The position numbers and the translations under genes were made by a program. Shown here piece by piece: positions 9,840-19,796 of a stretch of DNA of 64,000 nucleotides. A model generated the notes under the pieces. The model was not told the DNA's origin. It saw only the letters and a program-made list of their open reading frames with translations, and made no database searches. Every line of letters begins with the position of its first letter. Positions within the stretch are counted from its first letter, which is position 1. Origin of the DNA: an uncultured Draconibacterium sp. (GTDB lineage: Bacteria > Bacteroidota > Bacteroidia > Bacteroidales > Prolixibacteraceae); assembly GCF_963677575.1 (NCBI RefSeq), contig NZ_OY782038.1:682001-746000 (forward strand). Direction: 5' to 3'.

Positions 9840-12800
9840 ATGAAATCTTTCACATCCTTAATTATGCTGATGTTCGTTGTTACATCCTTTGTCAGCGCGC
9901 AAGGAACACGATTACTTCGTCAGCCTACAATTTCTACAGAAAGTATTGTTTTTGTTTATGCCAACGACCTTTGGAAGGTTGACCGAAACGGAGGCGACGC
10001 CATTCGTTTAACCACAAACGAAGGTCAGGAATCAAATCCTCACTTTTCGAACGATGAAAAATGGATCGCCTTTTCGGCACAGTACGATGGCAATACCGAC
10101 GTGTACGTAATTCCTGCCGAAGGAGGATCGCCCAAACGATTAACCTGGCATCCCGGAGCCGATGTTGTTCAGGGATGGACACCCGACGGTAAAGTAATGT
10201 TTCGCTCAGGCAGAGAAGCACGCCCGACACAAACCAGCAAGTTTTTTACCGTATCGATGGAAGGTGGATTACCAAAAGCACTCGATATTCCGCGTGCTGC
10301 ATTTGGCGAACTTTCTCCCGACGGAAAACAGATCGCGTACATACCGATTACTTTTTGGGATCCTGAGTGGCGCAACTATCGCGGCGGACAGGCAATGCCG
10401 GTGTGGATCGTTGATATGAAGACCAAAGACCTTATTCGTACTCCGCAACCGACAAAAGAACGCCACCTCGATCCGGTGTGGTACAACAACAAAGTGTTTT
10501 ACTTATCGGAGCGCGATTATGCCAGCAATATCTGGTCGTTCGATCCGGCAACCAAAGAAGAGCAACAACTTACCAAACAGGCACAATTCGATGTTAAAAG
10601 CCTCGATGCCTGTAAGGATGCCATTGTATACGAATGTGGCGGATACCTGCATTTACTAAATCCTGAAACGAGCGATGACAAACAGCTCATGATCAATGTA
10701 AAAGGCGACATGAATTTTGCCCGCGAGCGCTGGGAATCGGTTTCTGCCGATAATCTTACCAACCCAAATATTTCGCCAAATGGCAAACGAGCCGTTTTTG
10801 AGTATCGTGGAGAAATCCTTACAGTACCAAAAGAAAAAGGTACGTGGAGAAACATTACCAATACATCGGGAGTGGCCGACCGTTATCCGGTTTGGTCGCC
10901 GAAAGGTGATAGAATTGCCTGGTTTAACGACGCCGGCAATGAATACAAACTGGTTGTTGCCGATCAGTTTGGTCAGAATCAAAAAACTTATGCACTTGAA
11001 AATCCAACCTTTTATTTCCGACCCGAGTGGTCGCCGGATGGGGAACGAATAACTTACACCGACACCGATTACAATATTTGGGTAGTAGAATTTGAATCGG
11101 GAGTGGTTACAAAAGCAGGCACCGATATTTTTGCGCATCCTAACCGTGAGATGCAACCCGTTTGGTCACCCGACAGCAAGTGGATTGCTTATGCACGCCA
11201 GATGAACAGTAGTTTTAAAGCCATTTTTGTTTATAACGTTGAGACGAAGGAAATCCTTCAGTTAACAGATGGAATGGCCGATGTTTTAACGCCCGCGTGG
11301 GATGCCAATGGCAAATACATGTACATTCTGGCCAGTACAACTTATGGTTTGGCAACCGGTTGGCTAGATATGAGTTCTTACGATCCGGATGTAACAAGAA
11401 ATCTGTATTGCATTGTTTTATCGAAAGATGAAGCCTCACCTATTCTCCCAACCAGCGACGACGAGGAGGTAAAAAAAGATGCAGATGACGAGGAAAAGGA
11501 AAATGGCGAAAAAGAAGAGGAAAAAGAGGAAGAGATAACGGTTACTATTGATGTAGATGGTATTTCGGAGCGAATTGTTGCGCTGAACATGCCCAACAGA
11601 AATTACATGGGTTTGGTACAAGGACCTGAAAAAACAGTATTCGTAGCTGAATCGGTACCGAATCAAAGCGGATTAACTGTTCATAAATACGAAGCAAAAG
11701 ACAACAAAGCCGAAGAGTTTTTGACCGGTGTACGGAATATGGTAACCTCTGCCGACAGGAAGAATGTTCTTTACCGCAAAGGCAGTGCGTGGGCCATTGC
11801 CGGAAGCGAAAGCAAACCTAAAAACGGCGACGGAAACCTGAAAACCGATATGAAGATCAAGATTGTTCCGTCGGAAGAGTACCAGCAAATGTTTGATGAT
11901 TCGTGGCGTTTTATGCGCGATTTCCTTTATGTAGACAATGTGCATGGTGCACCCTGGGATAAAATTTACGACTGGTATTCACCAATGGTGAAACATGCCC
12001 GTCATCGTACTGACATGAACTACATTATCGACATGATAAGCGGAGAAGTATCAATCGGTCACTCGTATGTTGCCGGCGGCGATATGCCAAATATCGACAG
12101 GGTACCGATTGGACTGCTCGGTTGCGACCTTGTGGAAGAAAATGGTTACTACAAAATTGCCAAAATATATAATGGAGAAAGCTGGAACCCCGATTTTAAA
12201 GCACCGCTGGCTGCACCCGGCCTAGATGTTAAAGAAGGTGATTATCTGCTCGCTGTTAATGGCGAGGAAGTAAAAGCGCCAATTAATCCTTATAGTCTTT
12301 TCGAGCAAACCTCGGGGCGCCAGACGTTAATCAAAGTGGGTTCCACAACATCAGTTGACGATGCCAAAGAAATTACAGTCGAGCCGGTTTCAAGTGAACG
12401 CAACCTGCGCTCCATCGACTGGATTGAAGGTAACCGCAGAAAAGTGGATGAATTGTCGAACGGAAAACTGGCTTACGTTTATTTACCCAATACCGGAGGT
12501 GGTGGTTTTGCGTCGTTTAACCGCTATTATTTTGCACAACAGGATAAAAAAGGCGTTGTGCTCGACGAGCGTAACAACGGTGGTGGTTCGGCAGCCGACT
12601 ATATGATTGATGTAATGAGTCGCACCTTGCTTGGCTATTTCAATAGCAAGGCCAACGATAACCGACCCTGGACAACACCAATGGCCGGAATTTGGGGACC
12701 CAAAGTGATGATTATTAACGAACGTGCCGGCTCGGGTGGCGACCTGTTACCATACATGTTCAAAGAAAAGGATCTTGGGCCGTTAATTGGTACCCGAACC

Positions 12801-13097
12801 TGGGGAGGCCTGGTTGGCACCTGGGATACACCACCACTGATTGATGGCGGACGTATTGTGGCGCCACGCGGTGGATTCTTTGATGTAAACGGCGAATGGG
12901 CCGTTGAAGGAAAAGGAATCGCTCCCGACGTTGAAGTCATTCAGGAACCAAAACTTATTTTGCAGGGTCGCGATCCACAATTGGAGAAAGCTGTGGAAGT
13001 TGCCCTCGAGAAGTTAAGAGGAAATGAATTTCAGCTAAAACCGGAACCAGCTGCACCGGTACGCTGGAAACGCCCCGATGGTTTTAAAGCCAACTAA
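9840..13097 (+). CDS. Tricorn-like protease, S41 family, secreted
   Basis: 1085 residues. Signal peptide about 1-20. The N-terminal 500 residues contain WD40/TolB-type beta-propeller repeats (PHFSNDEKWIAFSA, WSPDGERITY, WSPDSKWIAY). A Glu/Lys-rich linker lies near 540-575. The C-terminal half has a PDZ-like domain (about 760-850) and an S41 catalytic core with the presumed nucleophile S965 in AGSGGD. The architecture matches bacterial tricorn core proteases, which degrade oligopeptides; here in the periplasm. Confidence 0.93.
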   Translation: MKSFTSLIMLMFVVTSFVSAQGTRLLRQPTISTESIVFVYANDLWKVDRNGGDAIRLTTNEGQESNPHFSNDEKWIAFSAQYDGNTDVYVIPAEGGSPKRLTWHPGADVVQGWTPDGKVMFRSGREARPTQTSKFFTVSMEGGLPKALDIPRAAFGELSPDGKQIAYIPITFWDPEWRNYRGGQAMPVWIVDMKTKDLIRTPQPTKERHLDPVWYNNKVFYLSERDYASNIWSFDPATKEEQQLTKQAQFDVKSLDACKDAIVYECGGYLHLLNPETSDDKQLMINVKGDMNFARERWESVSADNLTNPNISPNGKRAVFEYRGEILTVPKEKGTWRNITNTSGVADRYPVWSPKGDRIAWFNDAGNEYKLVVADQFGQNQKTYALENPTFYFRPEWSPDGERITYTDTDYNIWVVEFESGVVTKAGTDIFAHPNREMQPVWSPDSKWIAYARQMNSSFKAIFVYNVETKEILQLTDGMADVLTPAWDANGKYMYILASTTYGLATGWLDMSSYDPDVTRNLYCIVLSKDEASPILPTSDDEEVKKDADDEEKENGEKEEEKEEEITVTIDVDGISERIVALNMPNRNYMGLVQGPEKTVFVAESVPNQSGLTVHKYEAKDNKAEEFLTGVRNMVTSADRKNVLYRKGSAWAIAGSESKPKNGDGNLKTDMKIKIVPSEEYQQMFDDSWRFMRDFLYVDNVHGAPWDKIYDWYSPMVKHARHRTDMNYIIDMISGEVSIGHSYVAGGDMPNIDRVPIGLLGCDLVEENGYYKIAKIYNGESWNPDFKAPLAAPGLDVKEGDYLLAVNGEEVKAPINPYSLFEQTSGRQTLIKVGSTTSVDDAKEITVEPVSSERNLRSIDWIEGNRRKVDELSNGKLAYVYLPNTGGGGFASFNRYYFAQQDKKGVVLDERNNGGGSAADYMIDVMSRTLLGYFNSKANDNRPWTTPMAGIWGPKVMIINERAGSGGDLLPYMFKEKDLGPLIGTRTWGGLVGTWDTPPLIDGGRIVAPRGGFFDVNGEWAVEGKGIAPDVEVIQEPKLILQGRDPQLEKAVEVALEKLRGNEFQLKPEPAAPVRWKRPDGFKAN

Positions 13098-13107
13098 AAA
13101 TGGTATA

Positions 13108-13152
13108 AAAAAAAACGTTCTTATTACGAAGAACGGGGCTTTTCTTTTATAT
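13108..13152. terminator. Terminator between convergent genes
   Basis: CGTTCTT (13116-13122) pairs with AAGAACG (13129-13135), preceded by an A run and followed by a T-rich tract. Confidence 0.6.
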
Positions 13153-13161
13153 CAGGATCAA

Positions 13162-13509
13162 TCAACCGCCTGATCGTTTTACGTTATAACCATCAGCTTT
13201 TAGCTGCTCAATAATACGCTGGCAAAAGTCGCCCTGAATTAGGATCACACCATCTTTAACAGTACCGCCTACCCCACATTTCGACTTTAGTTTTTTACCC
13301 AGTTCTTTCAGGTCGTTGTCTGATCCAACAAACCCGGTTACCAAAGTTACAGCTTTTCCTTTTCGCTTTTTACGATCCAACATTACCCGCAGATCCTGTT
13401 GGTTGGCAGGCAAAGTGTCCTGCTCCTCTTGTTCGTCCTTATTGTAGTTAAAATCAGGGTTAGTTGAAAACACCACTCCTAATCGTTCTTTCCAGTCATT
13501 ATTCGACAT
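13162..13509 (-). CDS. SUI1/YciH-family translation factor
   Basis: 115 residues. The C-terminal two thirds is a SUI1 domain (eIF1-like): RKGKAVTLVTGF, LKELGKKLKSKCGVGGTVKDG, and IIEQLKADGY. In bacteria YciH influences start-codon fidelity. The N-terminal 40 residues are acidic and variable. The gene lies 1 base after the next upstream minus-strand gene, so both are likely one transcript. Confidence 0.9.
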   Translation of the reverse strand: MSNNDWKERLGVVFSTNPDFNYNKDEQEEQDTLPANQQDLRVMLDRKKRKGKAVTLVTGFVGSDNDLKELGKKLKSKCGVGGTVKDGVILIQGDFCQRIIEQLKADGYNVKRSGG

Positions 13510-13510
13510 A

Positions 13511-13891
13511 TCATCTCCAAATTACTATTATACTTCCTGTAAAATAAGCCAATACCCAAAACAAATAAGCGGCTTTCGTATAAATAATATGATTTTTTCG
13601 TGCCTTGCAGTCGCGACCAAAAGCCAAAAACATTCTCCAACTCCACACAGTGTCTACCAGCATTACAAAAAACGCTGTTGCTCCAAGAAAACCGTGTAAG
13701 GTAAAGGGAGATCCTTTCGAGCCCAACATCATTAAACCAATTGCAACAATATCCAGCACCACACCTATCGATAAAAAAGCTACGACAATTCGTCCTACAA
13801 TTCGAAATCGCACCAACGAAATGCTTCCAATACCATAGGCAAGAAACGAGAGGGTAATGACAAAAGCTCCAACAATGGCTAATGGACTCAT
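13511..13891 (-). CDS. Small four-helix membrane protein (HsmA/TIGR03987-like)
   Basis: 126 residues with four hydrophobic segments (about 3-24, 33-55, 68-90, 104-124). The last part, LFWVLAYFTGSI with preceding HGFLG, resembles the TIGR03987/HsmA-like family of unknown function. Translationally close to the YciH-like gene. Confidence 0.55.
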   Translation of the reverse strand: MSPLAIVGAFVITLSFLAYGIGSISLVRFRIVGRIVVAFLSIGVVLDIVAIGLMMLGSKGSPFTLHGFLGATAFFVMLVDTVWSWRMFLAFGRDCKARKNHIIYTKAAYLFWVLAYFTGSIIVIWR

Positions 13892-13975
13892 GTTAATTGG
13901 TTATTCGAGTTGTAAAGGTAATCATATCTATGGCTACTATTCAACCAAACTGATAAACAGAAGGCCGGTTCAGCT

Positions 13976-14485
13976 TTAATCAAAATTTAACCGGCCGTTT
14001 GTATCGCGTTTACTCAGCAGCAGGTTTTTTGTCTCGCCGCTTTTAGTTACCTGTATAATATTGCTCTGATCGCTAAAAACATCGGTTAACAAGTTGCAAT
14101 TTACTTCAATGTCGATCAGATTGGCAATATTATCAATTTCCATATACGCCCAAACCACATCTTTCTCCATCTCTTTCCCCACAAATGCGGGTTCAACATC
14201 CTTATCGTTTACCTTAAACCGGATACTCTTCTTTAAATAATCATAAATATATTCGTCGGTATGAGCATCTTCACGTGTTTCGCCGATGTAAAGTTTGTTG
14301 TGTCCTTCTTCCGACAATCCCTCAATCAGGTCATCGACAAAAATCTTTACCGAAATTTCGAGCGATTGACTTTGCTGGTTGAAATTAACCTGGCAAATAC
14401 TCACATAAAAAGGATGTGCATTTGAAAAAAACACCCCTAAAAAAAGAAACAAAACCGGTAGAATTAATTTTTTACTTATTTTCAT
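13976..14485 (-). CDS. DUF6702-family periplasmic protein
   Basis: 169 residues from the ATG at 14485, which gives a clean signal peptide (ending SNAHP); upstream in-frame starts would precede it with an untypical tail. The mature protein begins HPFYVSICQVNFN and contains VKIFVDDL, as in the DUF6702 proteins of Bacteroidota. Divergent from, and usually paired with, a HupE-type membrane protein, as here. Confidence 0.75.
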   Translation of the reverse strand: MKISKKLILPVLFLFLGVFFSNAHPFYVSICQVNFNQQSQSLEISVKIFVDDLIEGLSEEGHNKLYIGETREDAHTDEYIYDYLKKSIRFKVNDKDVEPAFVGKEMEKDVVWAYMEIDNIANLIDIEVNCNLLTDVFSDQSNIIQVTKSGETKNLLLSKRDTNGRLNFD

Positions 14486-14519
14486 GCCCTTCAAATTATA
14501 GGGCAAAAGTAAAAATTTT

Positions 14520-15098
14520 ATGAGTTTATTCGAGATGTACCTCAAATTGGGGTTCAAACACATTATTGACATTCATGGTTACGACCACATTGTTTTTGTT
14601 TTGGCATTATGTGCCGGCTACAATTTAAACCAGTTTAAAAAGATATTTATACTGATTACGGCTTTCACCATTGGCCATTCGATTACGCTTGCTCTTTCCA
14701 CCCTGAACGTGGTCAATATATCTTCCGATTTAATTGAATTTCTGATACCGGCCACCATTTGTGTTACGGCTATTGCGAATATTTTGCCGTTTAAAGCCAA
14801 AAACAACCGGGTAGTTTATGTACTCACTTTATTTTTTGGGCTGATACACGGACTGGGATTTTCGAACTACCTGAAAGAGTTGCTGGGGCGCGAATCGAAT
14901 ATTTTAACGCCATTGCTGGCCTTTAATATCGGGCTCGAGCTTGGTCAACTGTTAATACTTGCCATTTATTTTGCGCTGCTATTTATTAGCATTCAACTGT
15001 TTAGGTTAAGAAACGATTTCTGGCGCATTTTTGTATCAGGAATGGCATTCGGTATTTCAGTTATTTTAATGATAGACAAAGCACCTGCCGTTTTTTAA
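14520..15098 (+). CDS. HupE/UreJ-type membrane protein
   Basis: 192 residues with about six transmembrane helices. The N-terminal HGYDHIVFVLAL is the metal-binding type signature of HupE/UreJ_2 proteins, and IGHSITLALS plus LIHGLGFS are two further His motifs. In the family it is tied to nickel or another metal; the substrate here is unknown. Only 34 bases separate it from the divergent DUF6702 gene, so the promoters overlap. Confidence 0.85.
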   Translation: MSLFEMYLKLGFKHIIDIHGYDHIVFVLALCAGYNLNQFKKIFILITAFTIGHSITLALSTLNVVNISSDLIEFLIPATICVTAIANILPFKAKNNRVVYVLTLFFGLIHGLGFSNYLKELLGRESNILTPLLAFNIGLELGQLLILAIYFALLFISIQLFRLRNDFWRIFVSGMAFGISVILMIDKAPAVF

Positions 15099-15242
15099 AT
15101 GCGCGTTAAATAACAGATCTAAAGCAATTACAAGCTTTTGTAAACAATTTGGTTTTTTTATGGTAGAAATTACAATAACTTAAAACTATTGTTATTTTTG
15201 CTTCTATCATTTTGGCATCGATATTAGACACTTTACAACATA

Positions 15243-17564
15243 ATGAAAAAATTAGCACTTTTTATTACCTTTTTCGTATCGGCTTGGGCTGTTTCGTTAG
15301 CACAAGAAAACATTAACCTGAATAAGTTCAGACAGTTAAAACAAGAGTTAGCAACGCCCAATGTTTACCGTACAGCATCGGGAGCTCCGGGGCACGAGTA
15401 CTGGCAACAAAAGGCAGATTACAAAATGGACATCAGGCTGGACGACGAAACCCAGCGAATTTATGGCGAAGAAGTAATTACTTACCACAACCAGTCGCCC
15501 GATATCTTGAAATATTTATGGTTGCAACTCGACCAGAATATGCGTGCAATAGATTCGGACACCTATAAAACCATGACTTCAGGATTGAACCAGCGTGTTT
15601 CATTTGGTCAGTTGAAACGTATGATGTACGATTTTGATGGTGGTTTTAAACTGGATTACGTGCAAAATACCGATGGTAACGATTTGCCGGCAACAGTTAA
15701 TAAAACCATGATGCGCGTTGACTTGCCCGAAACATTAAAACCTGGTGAGTCATTCACTTTTAAAGTAAAATGGTGGTACAACATTAACGACCGCCTTACC
15801 GATGGTGGCCGCTCGGGTTACGAGTATTTAAAAGACGAAGACAACTACATTTATACCATTGCTCAGTTTTACCCACGTATGGCCGTTTATAACGAAGTGG
15901 AAGGCTGGCAACACAAACAGTTCCTCGGAACAGGCGAATTCACCCTGCCGTTTGGTGATTTTGAAGTAAGCCTTACCGTTCCGGCTGACCATGTGGTTGG
16001 TGCAACCGGTGTTCTTCAGAACACCGACGAAGTATTGACTCAGGAACAGATCGATCGTTTTGAAAAAGCCAAAGCCAATACTGAAGATCCTGTTTTCATC
16101 GTATCGCAGGAAGACGCAGAGAAAGCAGAGAAAGGAAAAGTAAAAGAAGAAAAAACATGGGTATTTAAAGCCGAAAATGTACGCGACTTTGCATTTGCCA
16201 GCTCGCGTAAATTTATATGGGATGCAATGGCCGTTAAATTTGGCGATCGCACCGTTATGGCTATGTCGTATTACCCAAAAGAAGGTAACCCGCTGTGGGA
16301 ACAATACTCAACCCGCGTAGTGGCTCATACCGTAAAAACATACTCAAAATTCACGTTTGATTACCCATATCCGGTAGCTATTTCGGTACACACCGACCGC
16401 ATTGGAATGGAATACCCAATGATTTGCTTTAACGGCGGCCGGCCAGAAAGTGATGGCACCTACAGCAAACGCACCAAATACGGAATGATCGGTGTTATCA
16501 TTCACGAAGTGGGACACAACTTCTTCCCGATGATCGTAAACTCCGACGAACGCCAGTGGACCTGGATGGACGAAGGATTAAATACATTCGTACAATTCTT
16601 AACCGAACAGGAATGGGAACCTGGTTACCCGTCGTCGCGCGGAATACCGGCCAACATTGTTCCTTACATGAGCGGCGATACTAAATTTATTTCGCCGGTA
16701 ATGACCAACTCCGAGTCGGTTTGGAGCCTTGGTAGCAACGCTTACGCCAAGCCAAGTACAGCACTGAACATTTTGCGCGAAACCGTTATGGGTCGCGAAC
16801 TGTTCGACTATGCTTTTAAAGAATATGCACAACGCTGGATGTTTAAACACCCTACCCCTGCCGATTTCTTCCGCACTATGGAAGATGCCTCGGGAGTTGA
16901 TTTAGACTGGTTCTGGCGCGGATGGTTCTTTACCACCGACCATTGCGATATTTCGATGGAAAATGTAAAATGGTACCAGGCCAACACAAAAGATCCTGAG
17001 GTGGAAAAACCATTGCAGAAAGCCACTGAAGAAGAAGCCGGTATTTCAATTACCACCATGCGTAACAAAGCATTTGCTGATGAAACATACCGGGCTAAAA
17101 ATCCGGAAGCAGAAGATTTTTACACGACTTACGACCAGTATAAAGTAACTAAAGAAGATAAAGAGGAATATGACAAGTTTGTAAAAAGCCTGAGCGACGA
17201 AGAAAAAGAATTACTGGGTGCCAACCTGAACTTCTACCAGATCGATTTTAAAAATTTGGGAGGACTGGTAATGCCGGTGATACTGAAATTCGAATTCACA
17301 GACGGAACAGAAGATGTTCAGTACATTCCTGCTGAGATTTGGCGAAAGAACAACGAAGAGGTATCGAAAGTATTTATGTTTAGCAAAGAGGTAGAGCAAA
17401 TTACCCTCGATCCTTACCGCGAAACTGCCGACACCGACCTGAACAATAACTACTGGCCGGAGAAAAAGCAACCAACTCGTTTCGAACTGTATAAATCGAG
17501 ATTTGGCGGTGACCGATTCCCCGGAGCCGGCAAAAACCCTATGCAGAAAGCAAAAAAGAAATAA
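15243..17564 (+). CDS. M1-family metallopeptidase (aminopeptidase N-like), secreted
   Basis: 773 residues with a signal peptide (about 1-20). The gluzincin motif is H421-E422-V-G-H425, with the third zinc ligand E444 in WMDEGLN, the exact 18-residue spacing of M1 peptidases. The N-terminal beta domain precedes it. It should remove N-terminal residues from peptides in the periplasm or at the surface. A TATTTTTG box at 15193-15200 is a possible -7 element. This is the last core gene before the variable region. Confidence 0.93.
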   Translation: MKKLALFITFFVSAWAVSLAQENINLNKFRQLKQELATPNVYRTASGAPGHEYWQQKADYKMDIRLDDETQRIYGEEVITYHNQSPDILKYLWLQLDQNMRAIDSDTYKTMTSGLNQRVSFGQLKRMMYDFDGGFKLDYVQNTDGNDLPATVNKTMMRVDLPETLKPGESFTFKVKWWYNINDRLTDGGRSGYEYLKDEDNYIYTIAQFYPRMAVYNEVEGWQHKQFLGTGEFTLPFGDFEVSLTVPADHVVGATGVLQNTDEVLTQEQIDRFEKAKANTEDPVFIVSQEDAEKAEKGKVKEEKTWVFKAENVRDFAFASSRKFIWDAMAVKFGDRTVMAMSYYPKEGNPLWEQYSTRVVAHTVKTYSKFTFDYPYPVAISVHTDRIGMEYPMICFNGGRPESDGTYSKRTKYGMIGVIIHEVGHNFFPMIVNSDERQWTWMDEGLNTFVQFLTEQEWEPGYPSSRGIPANIVPYMSGDTKFISPVMTNSESVWSLGSNAYAKPSTALNILRETVMGRELFDYAFKEYAQRWMFKHPTPADFFRTMEDASGVDLDWFWRGWFFTTDHCDISMENVKWYQANTKDPEVEKPLQKATEEEAGISITTMRNKAFADETYRAKNPEAEDFYTTYDQYKVTKEDKEEYDKFVKSLSDEEKELLGANLNFYQIDFKNLGGLVMPVILKFEFTDGTEDVQYIPAEIWRKNNEEVSKVFMFSKEVEQITLDPYRETADTDLNNNYWPEKKQPTRFELYKSRFGGDRFPGAGKNPMQKAKKK

Positions 17565-17708
17565 TACCGATGAACTTCAAAAATGTCGTCCCGAAATCGG
17601 GACTCCTTTTCTCAGTCTATCGGCATTAACTATTGTAAAATGTAAAATTTGCCATACGCCATTTTACATTACAATTAGTATAAGCCTAACCGCAACATAT
17701 ATATTGTC

Positions 17709-17749
17709 AAAAAGGAAGCAAACTCTATAAAAGAGTGCTTCCTTTTTTT
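17709..17749 (+). terminator. Intrinsic terminator downstream of the M1 peptidase
   Basis: AAAAAGGAAGCA and TGCTTCCTTTTTTT form a 12-bp stem with an inner ACTCT/AGAGT stem, ended by seven T. Confidence 0.9.
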
Positions 17750-17780
17750 GTAGTACGAAGAACTCCATGGTTAATGCTAA

Positions 17781-17940
17781 TACCAATTTGATTATAAAAT
17801 GCCGTATTGGATATGCCAGTTATTTTCTGTTTATACAAGGCGAGAAATTTTAGCATAGCCGAGCTACGTTATAATTTTTCAACACAGTAGAAACGGAAAA
17901 GAACAAATTTATATGCGGCATTTTGTGGTCAATTTGGTAT
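17781..17940. repeat. MITE-like element with 24-bp imperfect terminal inverted repeats
   Basis: The left end TACCAATTTGATTATAAAATG and the reverse complement of the right end (TACCAAATTGACCACAAAAT...) match at about 20 of 24 bases. The inside is non-coding. At about 160 bp it has the size and form of a miniature inverted-repeat element. A clear target-site duplication is not visible. Confidence 0.6.
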
Positions 17941-18563
17941 AAGATAAACAAAGGCTGTGCATTTAACCAGCCACCTGCTGCATTAACAGTTGAGACTGCT
18001 ACATTGGCAGTCGCAACTCGTTCAGAGAAGTTCTCAATTGGTTCAGAGTACTACGAAGGTTGTTCTGAGGTGTTGGCAAGTAGTTCAGCGAACACCGCAA
18101 CGAATGCAAAGAACGCCCAGTCAATATATTACACCTTTTTTTCAACTAAACCACTATGCATTGAAAATACATAGGTTTAAGATTTCGAATAAAATTCGAT
18201 GGAATAAAAAAATAGAAGTGAATTATGAATATCGATTAACGATTTTAGATTGAAGATTTTAGTAAAAACACGGAACAAAAATATTGTATTGCACTTCATT
18301 CATTATTCATTTTTTTCACTTATCCTGCGGTAAAATTTCCTTAAATAGCTACGGCTATTGTTCATTGCATTGTTTATTTTAAGGTAATTCACGAATTCAC
18401 TTCGCTCATTTTGCGTCAATTTTACCTTGGCTAAGCAAAAAATACTTCATAATATTTCTAAAAAATAAAATCAAAACAGTCTCTAAAAACGATATTAAGC
18501 GCAGCCAACAGCACGTTTTTGCAGAATTGTGTTTATATTTATTGTACCAAATACTTTAAACCG
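17941..18563. other. Non-coding stretch upstream of the recombinase
   Basis: About 620 bases without a credible gene; short ORFs here lack coding character. It contains a nested inverted repeat: GGTAAAATT at 18329-18337 with AATTTTACC at 18418-18426, and inside it CCTTAAA with TTTTAAGG, a 98-bp structure of unknown role. A TATATTTA close to the -7 consensus lies at about 18533-18540, a possible recombinase promoter. Confidence 0.45.
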
Positions 18564-19700
18564 ATGAATACACGCCCGCAAATAGTACTCAATCGTGGAG
18601 AGCACCGGCAACGCAAGGTAATTTTTTTACATTTTGCCTATAATGCGAAAATAAACGAACTACTGCGAGAAACAACGCAGGTGTATTGGAGTCGCACACA
18701 CAGATGCTGGTATTTAATCGAAAAGGATTTCGATCTCGGTAGTTTTTTCGTAAGGTTTAAAGACCTGGCCTATATTCATTATTCGGCGTTAAAATCAGGG
18801 GCAAAACCTTATATGCCCCATGTGTTAAAACGCGATTACTCGTACCGGAATTTCATACAATTGCCCTCAAAATATACCGATAAACTTATACAGAAACGAT
18901 ATAGCGAAAGCACCATACGTACTTACTCGGCTTATTTTAAAGATTTTTTACACCATTTTAACGGCCATAAAATCGACGAGTTAAGCATAGAAGAAATAAA
19001 CACATATATAAAACAACTGGTTGAAGAGGAACACATATCGGCCAGCCAGCAAAATCAGCGCATTAACGCCATAAAGTTCTATTACGAGAAGATTTTGGAA
19101 CGAGAAAAGTTCTTATACCAAATCGACCGCCCCAAAAAGAGTAAACAGTTGCCCCAGGTGCTAAGTAAAAATGAAGTAAAAGAAATTATTAAGCATTGCA
19201 GCAATATAAAGCACAGGTGTATTTTATCGCTGATTTATTCGGCGGGTTTGCGCCGGAGCGAGTTGATCAATTTAAAAATTTCGGAAATTGAATCGGAACG
19301 GGGGCTAATAAAAATTAAGGATGCAAAAGGGAAAAAAGACCGCTATACGCTACTTTCTCCGGCTTTACTGAACCAGTTGCGCGAATATTACAAGCAATAT
19401 CGGCCGCGGCATTGGTTATTCGAGGGCAACTCACCGCGCTCGCAGTACAGCACTACCAGTATTGCTAACATTTTAAACGAAGCAGCATATAAAGCGCGTA
19501 TATACAGGCGGGTTACTCCACATATGTTGCGTCATTCGTTTGCCACACATTTGCTCGAACAAGGAACCGACCTTCGGTATATACAGGAATTACTTGGTCA
19601 TGGATCGAGCAAGACTACTGAAATTTACACTCATGTAACGAATAAAAATATTGGGAAAATAAAAAATCCGCTTGACGACTTGTTTAATGATTCAACATAA
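18564..19700 (+). CDS. Xer/IntI-like tyrosine recombinase of the cassette array
   Basis: 378 residues from the ATG at 18564; an in-frame TTG at 18519 is unlikely. Catalytic residues: R230 (SAGLRRSEL), K255 (AKGKKDR), H320-R323 (HMLRHSFATH), H346 (LLGHGS) and Y355 (EIYTHV). The C-terminal NPLDDLF resembles IntI and Xer tails. Residues about 105-180 form the SAM-like core-binding domain; residues 1-85 are an additional domain with WSRTHRCWYL, common in Bacteroidota recombinases. From K255 to H320 is 65 residues, against about 106 in IntI1 and 72 in XerD, so the IntI-specific insertion is absent. It lies directly upstream of the attI-like site and in the same direction as the cassettes, unlike most integrons. 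Inferred job: insertion and excision of cassettes. Confidence 0.9.
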   Translation: MNTRPQIVLNRGEHRQRKVIFLHFAYNAKINELLRETTQVYWSRTHRCWYLIEKDFDLGSFFVRFKDLAYIHYSALKSGAKPYMPHVLKRDYSYRNFIQLPSKYTDKLIQKRYSESTIRTYSAYFKDFLHHFNGHKIDELSIEEINTYIKQLVEEEHISASQQNQRINAIKFYYEKILEREKFLYQIDRPKKSKQLPQVLSKNEVKEIIKHCSNIKHRCILSLIYSAGLRRSELINLKISEIESERGLIKIKDAKGKKDRYTLLSPALLNQLREYYKQYRPRHWLFEGNSPRSQYSTTSIANILNEAAYKARIYRRVTPHMLRHSFATHLLEQGTDLRYIQELLGHGSSKTTEIYTHVTNKNIGKIKNPLDDLFNDST

Positions 19701-19729
19701 TATGTGTATATTACACACCTATATGGGTG

Positions 19730-19796
19730 TATAACAACACTTTTTAAAACGCTAAAAGCGATATAACAACAATGATGATGCACAGTAGTTAACGCC
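19730..19796 (+). other. attI-like primary recombination site
   Basis: The junction core GTTAACGCC at 19788-19796 matches the end of the first cassette (GGCGTTAAC, 20862-20870), so cassette 1 starts at 19789. Upstream, the sequence TATAACAACA occurs twice as a direct repeat (19730-19739 and 19762-19771, 32 bases apart). Direct repeats next to the core are also present in classical attI1, where the integrase binds. No long palindrome of the attC kind is present on this side, which fits an attI. Confidence 0.7.

Noticed and set aside
17923..18253. Two overlapping small ORFs near the MITE-like element
   Set aside because: Composition is repetitive (Gln/Val/Ser rich in one frame, Ala/Thr in the other), no RBS, partly inside the repeat; at best a gene remnant.
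19708..19735. ACACC/GGTGT hairpin between recombinase and attI as a terminator
   Set aside because: The stem is only 5 bp with a mismatch outside and no proper T-run; too weak to call.
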